Source of the DNA: an uncultured Candidatus Saccharibacteria bacterium
GTDB lineage: Bacteria > Patescibacteriota > Saccharimonadia > Saccharimonadales > Saccharimonadaceae
Length of the DNA: 64,000 nt
Assembly (NCBI GenBank): GCA_946548715.1
Contig: CAMNPZ010000001.1
Location: 1 to 64,000, forward strand
Reading direction: 5' to 3'
Shown here: piece by piece, positions 1 through 10,222 of the stretch
How positions within the stretch are numbered: position 1 is the stretch's first letter
Layout: each line of letters begins with the position of its first letter
The notes under the pieces: model-generated
Told to the model about the DNA's origin: nothing
Databases searched by the model: none
The model's input: the letters and a program-made list of their open reading frames with translations, nothing else
Made by a program: the position numbers and the translations under genes

Positions 1-30
1 GAAACACATTAAAGAAATTTTTAAGCAACC

Positions 31-228
31 AAAAGGATGAAATGGGTTTCTAAAAGAGCATAATGAGATTTAGACCAGATTTCTAAATTGTAAGTTTTGC
101 AACTCGACAATGAAAAAATGTCCCCTAGCGAGCTTTAGCTCGCGAATAAGGACATTTTTTCTTGCCTCGCGTTGCAAGTCTTACAATTTAGAAGTCCAGG
201 CTCTTTTAGAAACTCATTTCATCCTTTT
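31..228. repeat. Long nested fold-back (inverted repeat) downstream of rpoC
   Basis: AAAAGGATGAAATGGGTTTCTAAAAGAGC (31-59) pairs with GCTCTTTTAGAAACTCATTTCATCCTTTT (200-228), 28/29. Inner arms TTCTAAATTGTAAG (81-94)/CTTACAATTTAGAA (180-193), AAAAAATGTCC/GGACATTTTTT, and apical GCGAGC-TTTA-GCTCGC. Confidence 0.9.
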
Positions 229-317
229 GAAGTTCTCAAAATCCGCCTACCATTGTAATTTTTATCTTGGCGAAATCTTATCGCTGAGGAAAATAGCGTT
301 TTAAGACACTGGCATTT

Positions 318-3300
318 CTAGAGATTCTCAAGATCCGCTTCAGTCGGTTCTTTAGAACCTGGAGTTTCAAAATCCTCTAAAGGCGCTACGCCAGTACCCA
401 CTGGAATCTTGCGACCAATAATCACATTTTCCTTAAGGCCTCGCAAATGATCAACTCGACCATTAATCGCCGCATTAATCAAGACACGAGTCGTATCCTG
501 GAATGAAGCGGCCGATAAGAACGAATCGGAGAAGATAGAAACTTTAGTAATTCCTAGCAGCAGGCTCGTATAGGTAGCCGGCTCTTTTCCAGCTTTCTCG
601 AGCTCACGATTCTCCAAAGTAACTGCCGCACGTGAGGTGATATCTCCAGACACAAATTCCGAGTCACCAGGTTCGTTAATCTGTACTCTAGAGAACATCT
701 GACGCACCAATATCTCCAAATGCTTTGGCGAAATCTCATGGCCTTGCGCCGCGTAAACATTTAATACATCATTCATGATATAACGCTGAGTTGCCTCGAC
801 ACCTTTATACTTCAGTAAATCTTGCAAGTTAAGAGAACCAGTCGTCAATCTATCGCCAGCTTTTACAGAATCATTAGACTTCACTACTAACTCAGCGTCG
901 CCTGGTATTTCTACTCGAACTGGCGCACTAGCGGTTGATACCAATATAATCGCACCGTTCACCAGTTCAGCCACACCATCACGCGGAGCTTTAATTGCAG
1001 GTTTATCACCAGATTTCTTAACTAAAGTTGCGCCCGCCTTGACACTTTCGCCGTCCTTAACCAAAGGTTTACGTTCACCGATTTCAAATCTCTCAACCTC
1101 GCCAGATTGCGGAGTTATCTGTACTATATAATGATTACCGTCTTCCCATGCCTCCACAACACCATCAATCGATGCAACATAGGCTTGACCCTTTGGCGTA
1201 CGTGCCTCGAGAAGCTCTTCTACACGAGGAAGACCTCTTGCGATTGCACCAGAACCCGCCACACCAGAACCGTGTTTGGTATCAAGGGTTAGCTGAGTAC
1301 CAGGTTCACCAAGCGACTGCGCCGCAATCACACCAACTGGCTCATTGGCCGCCACGAGTGCACGAGTCGACATATCGACCCCATAAGCCTTGCGCGGTAC
1401 ACCATTAACCGCCGTAGTCGAAAGAATTGATTGAATCTTTACTGCATCAATCTTCTCGTCTGCTTCGATTTGTTCCGCAATCTCTTTCGTAATCAGCTGA
1501 TCCGCCTCGAGATAACCCGGAACCGCCTCGGCCGTATAACGACCCGAGAGTCTTGCGGCAAAACCAATACCAGATAGTTCAGTTTCATTTCGATAAACTG
1601 CAAAGCCAGGATCATCCGCCTCTTCATCCGTAGTAAAGACATCTTGCGACACATCAACCAGACGACGCGTCAAATAACCGGAATCTGCAGTACGAAGTGC
1701 CGTAGACACCTGACCCTGACGAGCACCTCGAGTCGCAATAAATGACTCAAGCGTATTTAGACCCTTCTTGTATGAAGACTTAACCGGAAGCTCAATCTCG
1801 TTGTTGTTAATATCCACCATGATACCAATCTCGGCCGAAGCAAGCTTAATATTAGAAATATTACCACGGGCACCTGAGTTCACCATCACCGCAATATCGG
1901 TGTCCATCTCAGACAATTTACCCTGCAAGAATTCCGAAATCTTCTTATCGATATCACGCCAGTTAGCAACTGTCAGCTTATGACGCTCTTCCTCCGTAGT
2001 TAAACCATCGTTGAAATCTTGTTGAATCAAAGCTGTTTTTGCATCACCTTCTGCGATAAAGTCATCAATTTCATCGTAAGTCGGATAATCGTCTTTGGCA
2101 GTCGAAATCGACGCAATCGTCTCATACTCGAAAGCTAAATCTTTCAAATCATCAGCCGTCTTAACCATCACGTCTGCACCATACAAATCAAAGATATCAG
2201 CCATCACTTTCGATAAGTGCTTCTTGTTTTGCACGGAGTTATCGTAAGGATAATCCGCTGGAAGAATTTCATTGAAAATCACCCGGCCCAAAGTAGTATC
2301 GCGAATCTCTTTCTTTGTAAATACGCGAATCGGAGTTTGAAGTGCAATTATACCTTGGTCATAAGCCATTTCCGCCTCGTAAACAGATGAAAATGCCTTT
2401 GGCTTACCCGTATCGGTTCCTGGCTTATCGTAAGTTAAGTAATAAGCACCGAGAACCACATCCTGATAAATCGCAAGAACAGGAGAACCATCCGCAGGCT
2501 TCAACAAATTCTTCGAAGCAGACATTAATTCCCTTGCTTCCGCCTGCGCCGCATCGGACAAGGGTAGATGCACAGCCATCTGGTCACCATCGTAATCGGC
2601 GTTAAATCCAGAAGCGACTAGAGGATGAAGCTTAATAGCCTTACCATCAATCAACCTCGGCTGGAACGCCTGTACCGACAAACGGTGTAGAGATGGAGCA
2701 CGGTTTAGAAGAACATACTTACCTTTAATTACTTCGTCAAGTGCATCCCATACAACAGTTTCCTTCGCTTCAATCAATCTAGAAGCAGAACGAATGTTAT
2801 TGGCATACTCGTTACTGATTAGCCAAGAAATCACAAAAGGCTTGAACAGTTCAAGTGCCATTTGCTTAGGCAAACCACACTCATTCAACTTCAGTTCTGG
2901 GCCCACCACAATCACCGAACGACCAGAATAATCTACGCGTTTACCAAGTAGGTTCTGGCGGAAGCGTCCTTGTTTACCTTTCAATAGATCAGATAGTGAT
3001 TTCAATTTACGTCGTCCATTTGAAGAGTTGACGCCTCGAGAACCATGTGCCGCAGAATTATCAATCAGAGCATCTACCGCTTCCTGCAGCATCCTCATTT
3101 CATTACGACAAATCACCTCAGGCGCATTGAGATCAATTAATTTCTTCAACCGATTATTGCGGTTAATCACACGGCGATACAAATCGTTCAAATCGGAAGT
3201 TGCAAACCGGCCACCAGGCAAAGCAATCATTGGACGTAAATCTGGTGGGATTACAGGAATCACCGTCAAAATCAAATCTTCTGGTTTTATTCCAGCAGCC

Positions 3301-4151
3301 TGCATGCCCTCGAGAGTTTTTAGCCTCTTCTGTAGTTTTTTCTCTTTCTGGCCTTTCGCTTCCGACTCTTCCTCACGCAACTGTTCGATCAGCTTGTCGA
3401 GGTTAATCTCATCAAGCATTTTCTTGATTGCAGAAGCACCCATCTCAACGGTAATGAAGTCTTCATATTCTTCAGGAAGATTACGATATTCGACCTCAGT
3501 GATCGTATTTCCCTTCTTAAATGATTCAAGACTCGACTTCCGGGCAACATAATCTGCCTCAAGTGTCTGTAACTCATCGGCTTGCGCCTCGGCCAAAGCT
3601 TTCACATTTGCCCCGTCCGCTTTAGCCTCTTTTTCATAACGCAAGCGAATCGCATCACGTGCCGCCGCGGTTTGGCTTTCCAAGCTCTCCAAGGCTTTTT
3701 CAATCTCTTCGGTTTTAGCATCAGTAATCAGATAAGTTGCAAAATAGACTACTTTCTCGATATTCTTAACCGTTATATCCAAAAGTAAAGATAAAGCCGA
3801 AGGCACACCGCGCATAAACCAAATGTGCGCAACTGGCGCTGCCAAGGCAATATGCCCCATACGCTCACGTCGCGTAATCGACTTAGTGACGAGGTTACCT
3901 TCCTTATCTACTGCCGCTTCGCGGCTTCTTACGCCCTTTAACTTAGAATCATGCGGATTAATATCCTTGGTTGGTCCAAAAATCCTTTCGCAGAACAAAC
4001 CGTCACGTTCTGGCTTCTGAGTCCGATAGTTAATCGTTTCTGGCTTTGTAACTTCGCCATAACTCCAGTTCAGGATATCGTCACGACTAGCTACAGTCAA
4101 TCTAATCGAATCGAAATCCGAAGCGCTGATAAAATTATCCATCCACGCCAT
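318..4151 (-). CDS. rpoC: DNA-directed RNA polymerase subunit beta'
   Basis: Contains NADFDGDQMAVH-type active-site motif (NADYDGDQMAVHLPLS); start chosen at MAWMDNFISASDFDSIRL just after the rpoB stop. Confidence 0.98.
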   Translation of the reverse strand: MAWMDNFISASDFDSIRLTVASRDDILNWSYGEVTKPETINYRTQKPERDGLFCERIFGPTKDINPHDSKLKGVRSREAAVDKEGNLVTKSITRRERMGHIALAAPVAHIWFMRGVPSALSLLLDITVKNIEKVVYFATYLITDAKTEEIEKALESLESQTAAARDAIRLRYEKEAKADGANVKALAEAQADELQTLEADYVARKSSLESFKKGNTITEVEYRNLPEEYEDFITVEMGASAIKKMLDEINLDKLIEQLREEESEAKGQKEKKLQKRLKTLEGMQAAGIKPEDLILTVIPVIPPDLRPMIALPGGRFATSDLNDLYRRVINRNNRLKKLIDLNAPEVICRNEMRMLQEAVDALIDNSAAHGSRGVNSSNGRRKLKSLSDLLKGKQGRFRQNLLGKRVDYSGRSVIVVGPELKLNECGLPKQMALELFKPFVISWLISNEYANNIRSASRLIEAKETVVWDALDEVIKGKYVLLNRAPSLHRLSVQAFQPRLIDGKAIKLHPLVASGFNADYDGDQMAVHLPLSDAAQAEARELMSASKNLLKPADGSPVLAIYQDVVLGAYYLTYDKPGTDTGKPKAFSSVYEAEMAYDQGIIALQTPIRVFTKKEIRDTTLGRVIFNEILPADYPYDNSVQNKKHLSKVMADIFDLYGADVMVKTADDLKDLAFEYETIASISTAKDDYPTYDEIDDFIAEGDAKTALIQQDFNDGLTTEEERHKLTVANWRDIDKKISEFLQGKLSEMDTDIAVMVNSGARGNISNIKLASAEIGIMVDINNNEIELPVKSSYKKGLNTLESFIATRGARQGQVSTALRTADSGYLTRRLVDVSQDVFTTDEEADDPGFAVYRNETELSGIGFAARLSGRYTAEAVPGYLEADQLITKEIAEQIEADEKIDAVKIQSILSTTAVNGVPRKAYGVDMSTRALVAANEPVGVIAAQSLGEPGTQLTLDTKHGSGVAGSGAIARGLPRVEELLEARTPKGQAYVASIDGVVEAWEDGNHYIVQITPQSGEVERFEIGERKPLVKDGESVKAGATLVKKSGDKPAIKAPRDGVAELVNGAIILVSTASAPVRVEIPGDAELVVKSNDSVKAGDRLTTGSLNLQDLLKYKGVEATQRYIMNDVLNVYAAQGHEISPKHLEILVRQMFSRVQINEPGDSEFVSGDITSRAAVTLENRELEKAGKEPATYTSLLLGITKVSIFSDSFLSAASFQDTTRVLINAAINGRVDHLRGLKENVIIGRKIPVGTGVAPLEDFETPGSKEPTEADLENL

Positions 4152-4152
4152 G

Positions 4153-7100
4153 TTAGAACTCCTCTCCGAGGTCGACAGTGCCATCCTCATCGTCTACCTC
4201 TGTTATTTCTACACCTTCTTCCTCCATCATCGCCTCAGCCTCTGACTCATCGAGGTCTAAGATTTGTGGTTCGGTGTCTTTCTTGTGTTGATCATAGATG
4301 GATTGATCATCTTTGTTCTTCTCAATTTCTCTCGAGGTCTTTTCGATTACATCGCCAGCATCAGCCGATTCACCATGATCAAGCAAATCAACTTTCAGCC
4401 CCAGGCCCTGCAATTCTTTCACTAACACGTTAAAGCCTTCAGGAAGTTTCGGACCTTCAATTGGTTCATGCTTAATAATTGCCTCGTAAGCTTTAGCACG
4501 TCCGTAAACATCATCCGATTTGATAGTGAGCATTTCTTGCAAAGTAGTCGCAGCACCATAAGCTTCCAGTGCCCAAACCTCCATTTCCCCGAAACGCTGA
4601 CCACCATTTTGCGCTTTACCGCCGAGAGGCTGTTGCGTCACCATTGTGTATGGGCCAGTTGAACGAGCATGTATCTTATCTTCCACCATGTGGTGAAGCT
4701 TCAACATATGCATTACGCCAACCGAAGTTCTCTCCTCAAACGGCTCACCAGTTAAACCATCATATAGCTGCACCCTACCATCGCGTTGGAATCCAGCTCT
4801 TTCAAGCTCAGACGAAATCTTTTCATCTGGTACACCGTTAAACGAAGGAGTAGCCACTGTATATCCAAGTGCTCTTGCAGCCATACCTAAATGTGTCTCA
4901 AATAGCTGACCGAGGTTCATACGCGAAGGCACACCCATTGGTGAAAGCACAATGTCAATCGGAGTGCCATCTTCCATGAACGGCATGTCTTCGACTGGAA
5001 GTACTCTGGATACCACACCCTTGTTACCATGACGACCAGCCAACTTATCACCAACACCAATCTTACGCATCTCGGCTACAAAAATCTTAATCTGCATTAT
5101 CACGCCAGCCTTCAGCTCGTGACCTTGCTCACGGGTGTATACGCGCACATCCACAACCTTACCCGTCGACGAACCATTCATTCTCACTGATGTGTCACGA
5201 ACATCCTTAGCCTTTTCGCCAAAGATTGCACGAAGTAGTCGCTCCTCTGAGCTTAACTCTTGTTCACCCTTAGGAGTAATTTTACCTACCAAGATGTCTC
5301 CATTCGATACCTCGGAGCCAACCGTCACAATACCGTCTTCACCCAAATGCCGCAAAGCATGCTCGGAAACATTCGGAATATCACGCGTTACTTGCTCTGG
5401 GCCTAACTTCGTCTCACGCACTTCCACGTCAAAATCTTTAATGTTAATCGACGTCAACGTGTCATCTTCGACCAAACGATTCGAAATTACAATCGCGTCA
5501 TCCATGTTATAACCACGCCATGGCATGAAAGCCACTAGCAAATCACGACCAAGTGCCAATTCGCCATTATGAATAGATGCACCTTCTATGAGAGTATCAC
5601 CCTTCTTTACCTTCTGACCACGCGCCACCACACAACGTTGGTTATAACAACGATCATCATTCGTTTTCTCAAAATGCTGCAATTTATATTCACGGTCACC
5701 ACCCTTATCGTAAGTTACGATTACCGATTCGCCGTCTGCTTTTTTCACTACGCCAGTTCCAGAAGCCATAATCAGTTGTGAAGTGTTCTTAGCGACTTCA
5801 CGCTCGATACCAGTACCCACGATAGGATTATCCTGACGTAGTAGCGGTACAGCCTGCTTCTGCATAGCGCATGCCATCAAAGAACGGTCAACACGGTTCT
5901 TCTCTACGAACGGAATCAAAGATGCCGAAACACCTAGAATCTCTTTATGCGCCGCATCGATATGTGTCACCCTGCTTGCTTCTACCTGTGCTGGCGTGCC
6001 ATGTACACGAGCAGAAACCCAGTCTTCCGTAAACTTACCGTCTTTATCTAGCTTGACTGAGGCGTCGGCGATAATTTTATCCTGCTCAGTATCAGCATCC
6101 ATATAGACCACTTCATCAGTAACCTTGCCATCTTTCACTACGCGATACGGAGCTTCGATGAAACCATATTCATTTACTCTAGCATAAGTCGCAAAGTTAA
6201 GCACGAGCCCCACGTTACCACCTTCTGGTGTTTCAACCGTACAAATACGACCGTAGTGTGTCGGATGCGCATCACGCACGTCAAATCCGGCTCGTTCCCT
6301 AGTCAAACCACCAGGACCCATCGAGCTAAGACGCCTTTTGTGGGCCAACTCTGAAAATGGGTTTACTTCATCCATCAGCTGAGAGAGCTGCGATGTGGCG
6401 AAGAACTCTTTTACAGCGGCCACCACTGGACGTGAATTTAAAAGTTGAGATGGTGTCACTTCTTCAGCATTAGCCATTGACATTCTATCGAGAATATTGC
6501 GCTGTAACCGCAACATGCCCAAACGGAACTGCCTCTGCACCAACTCCCCTACTAACTTCACACGACGATTTGACAAAGAATCAATATCATCGGCTGGCTC
6601 TTGAGTATTATTTAATCTAATAATCTCTGAAATAATCGCAATTACATCATCCATCTGCAAAGTTCGATGCTCTGGATCATTTGGCGTTTCAAATCCAAGT
6701 CGGCGATTAATCTTAAAACGACCCACATTAGAATAATCATAACGTTTAGCGTCAAAGAACATTCGTTCAATCATGGATTTAGCATTTTCAACCGTAGCTA
6801 AATCACCTGGACGAATCCTACGGTATACTTCAAGCAAAGCTTCACCTTGATTAGAAGTTGTGTCTTTTTCAAGAGTCGCATCAATATAGCTCTGCTCGCC
6901 ATTGTCAATACTTGCGAATCGATCTTTGATTTCCGACTTCGACAAGCCAAGTGCCCTGAGGAAAGTCGTTACAGGAATCTTGCGACGTCGGTCAATTTTT
7001 ACGTATATTGCACCGTTCGTCGCCGTCTCGAACTCCAGCCAAGCCCCACGACCAGGAATGACTTTTGCGCCATAATAATTGCGCATCCCAATCGTATCAG

Positions 7101-7533
7101 CACTAAAGAATACGCCAGCCGAGCGAATCAATTGAGAAACAATCACACGCTCAGTGCCATTAATAATAAAGGTCGCCCTTTCAGTCATCCAAGGATAGTC
7201 ACCAAAGTAAATATCCTGCTCTTTTTTCTCGCCAGTAGTCTTGTTTTCAAGTTCGACGAGTACATGTAACGGAGCCTCATAAGTAGCTAAGTTATATTTA
7301 GCTTCTTGCTCCGTCTCCTTCGGATCCTTAAAATAATAATCTTTAAACCTCAGTGAAAGCTTCTGGCCGGTATAATCGTCAATTGGATTAAGTTCGGCAA
7401 AAACTTCCCTAAGGCCATTTTTGACAAAATCTTCCCAAGAATCCTTTTGATGCTGTGTCAAATCAGGAATTGGAAGCGATTGGTCACCTTCGGTGAAAAA
7501 CACTCTCTCACCTTGTTTTGGTTTTGTAGCCAT
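4153..7533 (-). CDS. rpoB: DNA-directed RNA polymerase subunit beta
   Basis: Full-length RpoB with characteristic motifs (GRHGNKGVVSRVLPVEDMPF, GEMEVWALEAYGA). Confidence 0.98.
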   Translation of the reverse strand: MATKPKQGERVFFTEGDQSLPIPDLTQHQKDSWEDFVKNGLREVFAELNPIDDYTGQKLSLRFKDYYFKDPKETEQEAKYNLATYEAPLHVLVELENKTTGEKKEQDIYFGDYPWMTERATFIINGTERVIVSQLIRSAGVFFSADTIGMRNYYGAKVIPGRGAWLEFETATNGAIYVKIDRRRKIPVTTFLRALGLSKSEIKDRFASIDNGEQSYIDATLEKDTTSNQGEALLEVYRRIRPGDLATVENAKSMIERMFFDAKRYDYSNVGRFKINRRLGFETPNDPEHRTLQMDDVIAIISEIIRLNNTQEPADDIDSLSNRRVKLVGELVQRQFRLGMLRLQRNILDRMSMANAEEVTPSQLLNSRPVVAAVKEFFATSQLSQLMDEVNPFSELAHKRRLSSMGPGGLTRERAGFDVRDAHPTHYGRICTVETPEGGNVGLVLNFATYARVNEYGFIEAPYRVVKDGKVTDEVVYMDADTEQDKIIADASVKLDKDGKFTEDWVSARVHGTPAQVEASRVTHIDAAHKEILGVSASLIPFVEKNRVDRSLMACAMQKQAVPLLRQDNPIVGTGIEREVAKNTSQLIMASGTGVVKKADGESVIVTYDKGGDREYKLQHFEKTNDDRCYNQRCVVARGQKVKKGDTLIEGASIHNGELALGRDLLVAFMPWRGYNMDDAIVISNRLVEDDTLTSINIKDFDVEVRETKLGPEQVTRDIPNVSEHALRHLGEDGIVTVGSEVSNGDILVGKITPKGEQELSSEERLLRAIFGEKAKDVRDTSVRMNGSSTGKVVDVRVYTREQGHELKAGVIMQIKIFVAEMRKIGVGDKLAGRHGNKGVVSRVLPVEDMPFMEDGTPIDIVLSPMGVPSRMNLGQLFETHLGMAARALGYTVATPSFNGVPDEKISSELERAGFQRDGRVQLYDGLTGEPFEERTSVGVMHMLKLHHMVEDKIHARSTGPYTMVTQQPLGGKAQNGGQRFGEMEVWALEAYGAATTLQEMLTIKSDDVYGRAKAYEAIIKHEPIEGPKLPEGFNVLVKELQGLGLKVDLLDHGESADAGDVIEKTSREIEKNKDDQSIYDQHKKDTEPQILDLDESEAEAMMEEEGVEITEVDDEDGTVDLGEEF

Positions 7534-7569
7534 TTTACCTCTTTAATATTAGTGTTATTAATCTTTTTT

Positions 7570-7687
7570 GACATCCCACAGAAATACTAACTCCATGAGC
7601 ATTTCTATTGAATGTCTCAGCGCCGAAGATTACTGCCTTGTCTCCCCCTGGGACTCGCCAAATCCCACAAGTTACAAAAACAAGGCA
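7570..7687 (-). promoter_or_regulatory. Structured 5' leader of rpoB
   Basis: On the minus strand: stem TGCCTTGT...ACAAGGCA enclosing GGGA...TCCC, then GACAT...ATGTC enclosing AGAAAT...ATTTCT. Confidence 0.55.
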
Positions 7688-7705
7688 CACTACTTCTTGT
7701 ACTCT

Positions 7706-7734
7706 AGTATATCACACATCGTCTTTACATTCAA
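7706..7734 (-). promoter_or_regulatory. Sigma70-like promoter for rpoBC
   Basis: Minus strand TTGAAT-17 bp-TATACT. Confidence 0.6.
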
Positions 7735-7744
7735 GCCCAAAACC

Positions 7745-7775
7745 AAAAAATTCCCTCAACGGCAGGGAATTTTTT
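7745..7775. terminator. Intrinsic (bidirectional-looking) terminator
   Basis: AAAAAATTCCCT-caacggc-AGGGAATTTTTT. Confidence 0.8.
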
Positions 7776-7875
7776 AGACATATATAAGCTCTCAACCCAT
7801 TTGTTTTAAGCAAACTCGCAGTTAGTTAGCTTATGTTTAATTATACACGACCAAGTCGCATTGTCAAGTACTTTT

Positions 7876-8331
7876 TTAAATGTCGAGATCATCCAAATCT
7901 GCTAACTCTGCCCGTGTTTTCTCCGCTAACTCAGAAGACTCTTCCTCGTCATCCTCATCCTCGTCTTCTTCATCTTCCGATTCCTCAGCATCTTCCTCAA
8001 CCACTTCTTCATCTTCCGGCAAATCTTCCTTCTCTTCGCTAACTGAACTTTCAGATTCATGAGAATGCACTCCTTCTCCGTCGCTATCAGTATTCACGAT
8101 TTTTAAGTTGTAACGCGCATCTTGTTTTGTACCCAAAGCCCTAAGCAGCACACGAATCGCCTGCGCAGTAACACCTCGCTTACCGATTACACGGCCTACG
8201 TCTTCTGGCGCAACTGTAAGCGAAAGCAATACGCCTTTTTCGTCAATCGTCCGTTCAATTGCTACCTTTTCAGGATTGTTGACTAAGGTTTTTACGATAT
8301 ATTCTACGAATTGTTGGTCAATAGTAGCCAT
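7876..8331 (-). CDS. KH-domain RNA-binding protein (KhpA/YlqC-like) with acidic C-terminal tail
   Basis: GRVIGKRGVTAQAIRVLL KH signature; located next to rpsP; long Glu/Asp-rich tail. Confidence 0.85.
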   Translation of the reverse strand: MATIDQQFVEYIVKTLVNNPEKVAIERTIDEKGVLLSLTVAPEDVGRVIGKRGVTAQAIRVLLRALGTKQDARYNLKIVNTDSDGEGVHSHESESSVSEEKEDLPEDEEVVEEDAEESEDEEDEDEDDEEESSELAEKTRAELADLDDLDI

Positions 8332-8375
8332 AATTTTCTCCATTTATCTTTATTATTATAATAAAATTATAGCAC

Positions 8376-8404
8376 AAAAATAGTCCCATCACAGGACTAT
8401 TTTT
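8376..8404. terminator. Hairpin terminator between rpsP and the KH gene
   Basis: AAAAATAGTCC-catcaca-GGACTATTTTT. Confidence 0.7.
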
Positions 8405-8412
8405 GAAAGAAA

Positions 8413-8784
8413 TTATTCTTCAGTGGTTGTTGTTTCCTCAGCCGGAGCCTCGGCTGGAGCAGCTTCTTCTTTCGGCTGATTTTTACGTAGTTTATCTGCG
8501 TGCTTAGCCACGGCCTTCTTAGCCGTAGGTTCCTTGTACCACTTTGGCAACTTCACGCCATTCTTCTTCAGAATGAAAGCTACTCTTGATGATGGCTGTG
8601 CACCATTCGTTAAGTATTTTTCAACCGCTTCCTTGTCTAAAGTCAAAGCCTTAGTTGCTGGGTTGTAATTGCCGACCTCAGCTACCACACGTCCCGAAAG
8701 CGGATGACGCTGCGCTTCTTGGACGACTATCCGGTACGTTGGATAATGTGACCGGCCATTACGTTGCATGCGAATCGCTAGCAT
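8413..8784 (-). CDS. rpsP: 30S ribosomal protein S16
   Basis: MLAIRMQRNGRSHYPTYRIVVQEAQRHPLSGRVVAEVGNYNP; C-terminal Ala/Glu/Thr tail. Confidence 0.95.
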   Translation of the reverse strand: MLAIRMQRNGRSHYPTYRIVVQEAQRHPLSGRVVAEVGNYNPATKALTLDKEAVEKYLTNGAQPSSRVAFILKKNGVKLPKWYKEPTAKKAVAKHADKLRKNQPKEEAAPAEAPAEETTTTEE

Positions 8785-8842
8785 ATTTCTCCTTATATTA
8801 TTTTATTCCCTATATTTTAGCTTATTTTTACAAAAAAATCAA

Positions 8843-8865
8843 CCCCCAGAGACAATCTCCGGGGG
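8843..8865 (-). terminator. GC-rich hairpin terminator of the 8872-9381 gene
   Basis: CCCCCAGAGACAATCTCCGGGGG, followed on the minus strand by a T-rich tract. Confidence 0.7.
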
Positions 8866-8871
8866 CACAAA

Positions 8872-9381
8872 CTAGTTTCCTGCTTTCTCCGAGCGTCTTT
8901 TCAGACGCTTCTGATACTTCATCTCCAGCTCGTCTGGAGAAAGAGTCCGACCATGCTTCAGGCAGGTACTCAAATACCCTTTATAAGCAACCCTCCTTTC
9001 CTTGTAAAGCGCAAGAGCATTCAAAAAAGCCTTTTTTTTCGGCATTCCATAATTAAAGCATCCAGCGTGGAGGCTCAGAATCGCGAAAGATCGTTCAGCT
9101 TTCACTCGCCACTCTGCCAACTGATCCTCATAGTACTTCAAATCATGCTGGTAAGCCGATGCAATACTCTTGGCCTTGTTGACGCCAGCGCCGACAAATT
9201 TTTTCATATTGTAAAAATATGAAACCTGTCCGCAAGCATCAATCAGGGCCTTAAACTCTGCCAAGTATTCCAGTACTGGCAGACTTTTCGAAGCCTCGGC
9301 TTTCTTGCAATCCGGAACCAGGCCATCGCCACAGGTCCTCTCGTCATCAGCTTCTTCAAAACGGAAACCATCGTCTTTCAT
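8872..9381 (-). CDS. Hypothetical protein
   Basis: 169-aa ORF with SD-like GGGGGTG upstream and own terminator; no recognised family. Confidence 0.7.
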   Translation of the reverse strand: MKDDGFRFEEADDERTCGDGLVPDCKKAEASKSLPVLEYLAEFKALIDACGQVSYFYNMKKFVGAGVNKAKSIASAYQHDLKYYEDQLAEWRVKAERSFAILSLHAGCFNYGMPKKKAFLNALALYKERRVAYKGYLSTCLKHGRTLSPDELEMKYQKRLKRRSEKAGN

Positions 9382-9497
9382 TTATTCACCCCCGTTCTCG
9401 TGAAAGACAAAGTTAATGTACTATATTCATATTATAGCACATTATTCCAAAACAGTCAAGTAAATCACCCTCGCCAAAGCTTATCAACTATCTCAAA

Positions 9498-10199
9498 TTA
9501 CTTTTGACTAGCACGATATTTTTTGACGCCTTCTCTCGCCGCCGCCGTCTGTGCCTCCTGTTTCGAATGGCCCGTTCCAGTCCCTTTCAGTGAGCCCCCT
9601 ACATATAACCCGACCGTAAACAGTTTATCATGGTCTGGCCCCTCTTCCTTCAGAGTCTTATAAGTCGGCGTAATACCATCCACCTTTTGCGCCAATTCCT
9701 GCACATAGGATTTCGGGTCGCGCCACAACCCTTCCTCTATCACCATATCCGTCTTCACTAAAATATGTTTAGCGATAAAATCTCGCGCTGCCTCGTAGCC
9801 TTGATCTAAGTAAATTGCACCAGTCACCGCCTCGAAACAGTCCGCCAGTATTACATCATGAGCCCGCTCCGAACCCTGCTTCTCGCCTCGCGACAATCTC
9901 ACTAAAGGCTCGTATCCAAGTTCTTTCCCGGCATCACCAATCGACTCGGTTCGCACCAGAGCAGCCCGTATCGCCGTCATTACTCCCTCAGGGTAGTCAT
10001 AATTACGATATAAGTAGTCCGAAGAGACTAGTTCCAATACCGCGTCGCCCAAAAACTCCAACCTTTCATTATGCTCGTGTGCGGCTTTATGTTCATTGAC
10101 ATAACTCCGATGCGTCAAAGCCACCACAAGCAGATTAATGTCATTGAACACAAGGCCCAATTTTTCTTTTGCAAATTCCTCATATGGCGTATAATCCAT
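9498..10199 (-). CDS. rnc: Ribonuclease III
   Basis: NERLEFLGDAVLELV signature and C-terminal dsRBD. Confidence 0.96.
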   Translation of the reverse strand: MDYTPYEEFAKEKLGLVFNDINLLVVALTHRSYVNEHKAAHEHNERLEFLGDAVLELVSSDYLYRNYDYPEGVMTAIRAALVRTESIGDAGKELGYEPLVRLSRGEKQGSERAHDVILADCFEAVTGAIYLDQGYEAARDFIAKHILVKTDMVIEEGLWRDPKSYVQELAQKVDGITPTYKTLKEEGPDHDKLFTVGLYVGGSLKGTGTGHSKQEAQTAAAREGVKKYRASQK

Positions 10200-10222
10200 T
10201 TTCCTCCTTTGTTTATAAAAGC

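Noticed and set aside
110-304. 64-aa ORF downstream of rpoC
   Set aside because: Lies within the long palindrome; composition not protein-like.
3028-3552. 174-aa plus-strand ORF opposite rpoC
   Set aside because: Fully antisense to a conserved gene, no recognisable domain; a by-product of codon bias. The same applies to most other antisense ORFs in the track (e.g. 5135-5512, 11714-12262, 45523-46131, 38361-38900).
7880-8062. Poly-serine 60-aa plus-strand ORF
   Set aside because: Complement of the acidic (GAA/GAC/GAT) tail of the KH-domain protein.
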